A DNA stretch of 24,676 nt from Vulcanimicrobiia bacterium. Lineage in GTDB: Bacteria > Eremiobacterota > Eremiobacteria > Baltobacterales > Baltobacteraceae. The notes beneath the pieces were generated by a model, which was not told the DNA's origin, searched no databases, and was given only the letters and a program-made list of their open reading frames with translations. Position 1 is the first letter of the stretch. Each line of letters opens with the position of its first letter. The DNA lies in the NCBI GenBank assembly GCA_024281135.1, contig JAMXLG010000106.1, positions 1 to 24,676 of the forward strand, read 5' to 3'. Of this stretch, positions 24,055 to 24,676 are shown one piece after another. The translations under genes were made by a program, and so were the position numbers.

Positions 24055-24676
24055 CGATCCCCGTGATGATTGCGGACGACGAGGCCCCGGCGCGCCGGAA
24101 GCTCGCGCGGTTCCTCGGCGAACATGACGACGTTACGATCGTCGCCGAAGCAGCGAATGGTATTGACGCGCTGGATTTAATCGCGATGACGAGGCCGCGC
24201 TTAGTCTTTCTCGACATCCACATGCCCGATCTCGACGGATTGGGCGTAGCACAGGCGCTCGTGCGCGCCGAAGAGCCGCCCTCGATCGTGTTTGTTACCG
24301 CCTTCGATCAATACGCGGTAAAAGCGTTCGAGGTGAGTGCTCTCGATTATCTACTCAAGCCCTACGATAAGACCCGCTTCGAACAAGCGCTCGAGCGGGC
24401 AAGGCGTTCCGTTGATGCACGTCCGGATACGGAAGTTCTTGCATCGACGCTTGCGCGCATTCGCAATGAAGAACAGTACGTGCGACGACTGCTGATCCCG
24501 AATGAAGGGCGGTCGTTCTTTGTAGCGACGCGCGAAATCACGCGCCTTGAGTCCGACGGCAACAACGTCGAGGTGCATACCGCGCGTGGTTCGCATTCAC
24601 TGCGCACGACGCTCGAGTCGATCGAGACGCGTCTCGATCCGTCGCAGTTTGCGCGCGTACACCGCTCCCATGTCGT
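24051..24676 (+). CDS. LytTR-family response regulator (partial, 3' end cut)
   Basis: The 208 visible codons hold a receiver domain (1-118) and the start of a LytTR DNA-binding domain (from about 145, ending at the right edge at RVHRSHV). The receiver has the acidic pocket D9-D10-E11, phosphoacceptor D55 in FLDIHMPD, T83 and K103 in LLKPYD, so it looks active. The overlap ATGA with the kinase stop marks a cognate two-component pair. LytTR regulators bind direct repeats upstream of envelope, secretion or metabolite-uptake genes; the target is not visible here. Confidence 0.92.
   Translation, partial: MTIPVMIADDEAPARRKLARFLGEHDDVTIVAEAANGIDALDLIAMTRPRLVFLDIHMPDLDGLGVAQALVRAEEPPSIVFVTAFDQYAVKAFEVSALDYLLKPYDKTRFEQALERARRSVDARPDTEVLASTLARIRNEEQYVRRLLIPNEGRSFFVATREITRLESDGNNVEVHTARGSHSLRTTLESIETRLDPSQFARVHRSHV

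Noticed and set aside
1..24676. CRISPR array, tRNA, rRNA, transposase or phage genes
   Set aside because: No regular repeat-spacer series, cloverleaf-like segment, conserved rRNA stretch or transposase/integrase motif was seen on either strand.

Overview
The window is about 24.7 kb of dense bacterial chromosome (G+C near 58-60%, rich in GCG, CGC and TCG codons). It carries 20 protein-coding genes, one small ORF and one gene remnant, and no intergenic gap above about 160 bp. I see no tRNA, rRNA, insertion sequence, phage gene or CRISPR array. Core genes (gltX, glmU, uppS) sit among acyl-CoA mutase genes, glyoxylate-shunt genes, a tricorn protease and secreted enzymes. Many genes start with GTG or TTG behind a good Shine-Dalgarno sequence. 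The lineage cannot be fixed from this. The gene mix would suit an uncultivated soil or rock heterotroph, for example Vulcanimicrobiota/Eremiobacterota or a relative, but that is a weak guess.

Region 1-7949, minus strand, reads as one long co-directional run. In transcription order it holds: acyl-CoA (methylmalonyl-CoA type) mutase large subunit, a 49-aa coupled small ORF, the separate B12-binding subunit, gltX, glmU, a secreted retropepsin-like protease, a secreted alpha/beta hydrolase, and a DUF5916-type outer-membrane protein with a CBM9-like domain. The last gene is cut by the left edge. Region 7950-9299 is a divergent plus-strand module: an ArsR-family repressor with a near-consensus, apparently leaderless promoter and an adjoining palindrome, overlapping a gene for an SRPBCC-VOC fusion protein. 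Region 9305-11195 (minus) holds the mutase chaperone meaB followed by a secreted protein of unknown function, so meaB is separated from the mutase by the ArsR module. Region 11266-14604 has a secreted DUF4097-type repeat protein (minus) divergent from a class-C beta-lactamase-like serine hydrolase and a GH125 exo-alpha-1,6-mannosidase (plus). Region 14626-18646 has uppS (minus) divergent from a full-length tricorn protease (plus), with a perfect 7-3-7 palindrome between them. Region 18647-19363 is a GNAT acetyltransferase preceded, in the same open frame, by the C-terminal remnant of a second GNAT copy. Region 19364-22304 is the glyoxylate shunt (aceA, malate synthase) behind a sigma70-like promoter and a leader with repeated TCCAATT motifs. 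Region 22306-24676 has a DHFR/RibD-like reductase and a LytS-type sensor kinase/LytTR response regulator pair, the latter cut by the right edge.

Together the genes point to growth on acetate- and propionate-type substrates: the shunt replenishes C4 acids and the B12-dependent mutase with MeaB converts methylmalonyl-CoA or a related acyl-CoA. Peptide and glycan turnover is suggested by tricorn, GH125 and the secreted hydrolases. The least ordinary items are the GNAT remnant, the leaderless ArsR plus SRPBCC-VOC fusion, the coupled 49-aa ORF inside the mutase operon, the Phe at the usual Tyr substrate position of the mutase, the two operator-like palindromes, the repeats in the aceA leader, and dispersed-type repeat units just upstream of two start codons.
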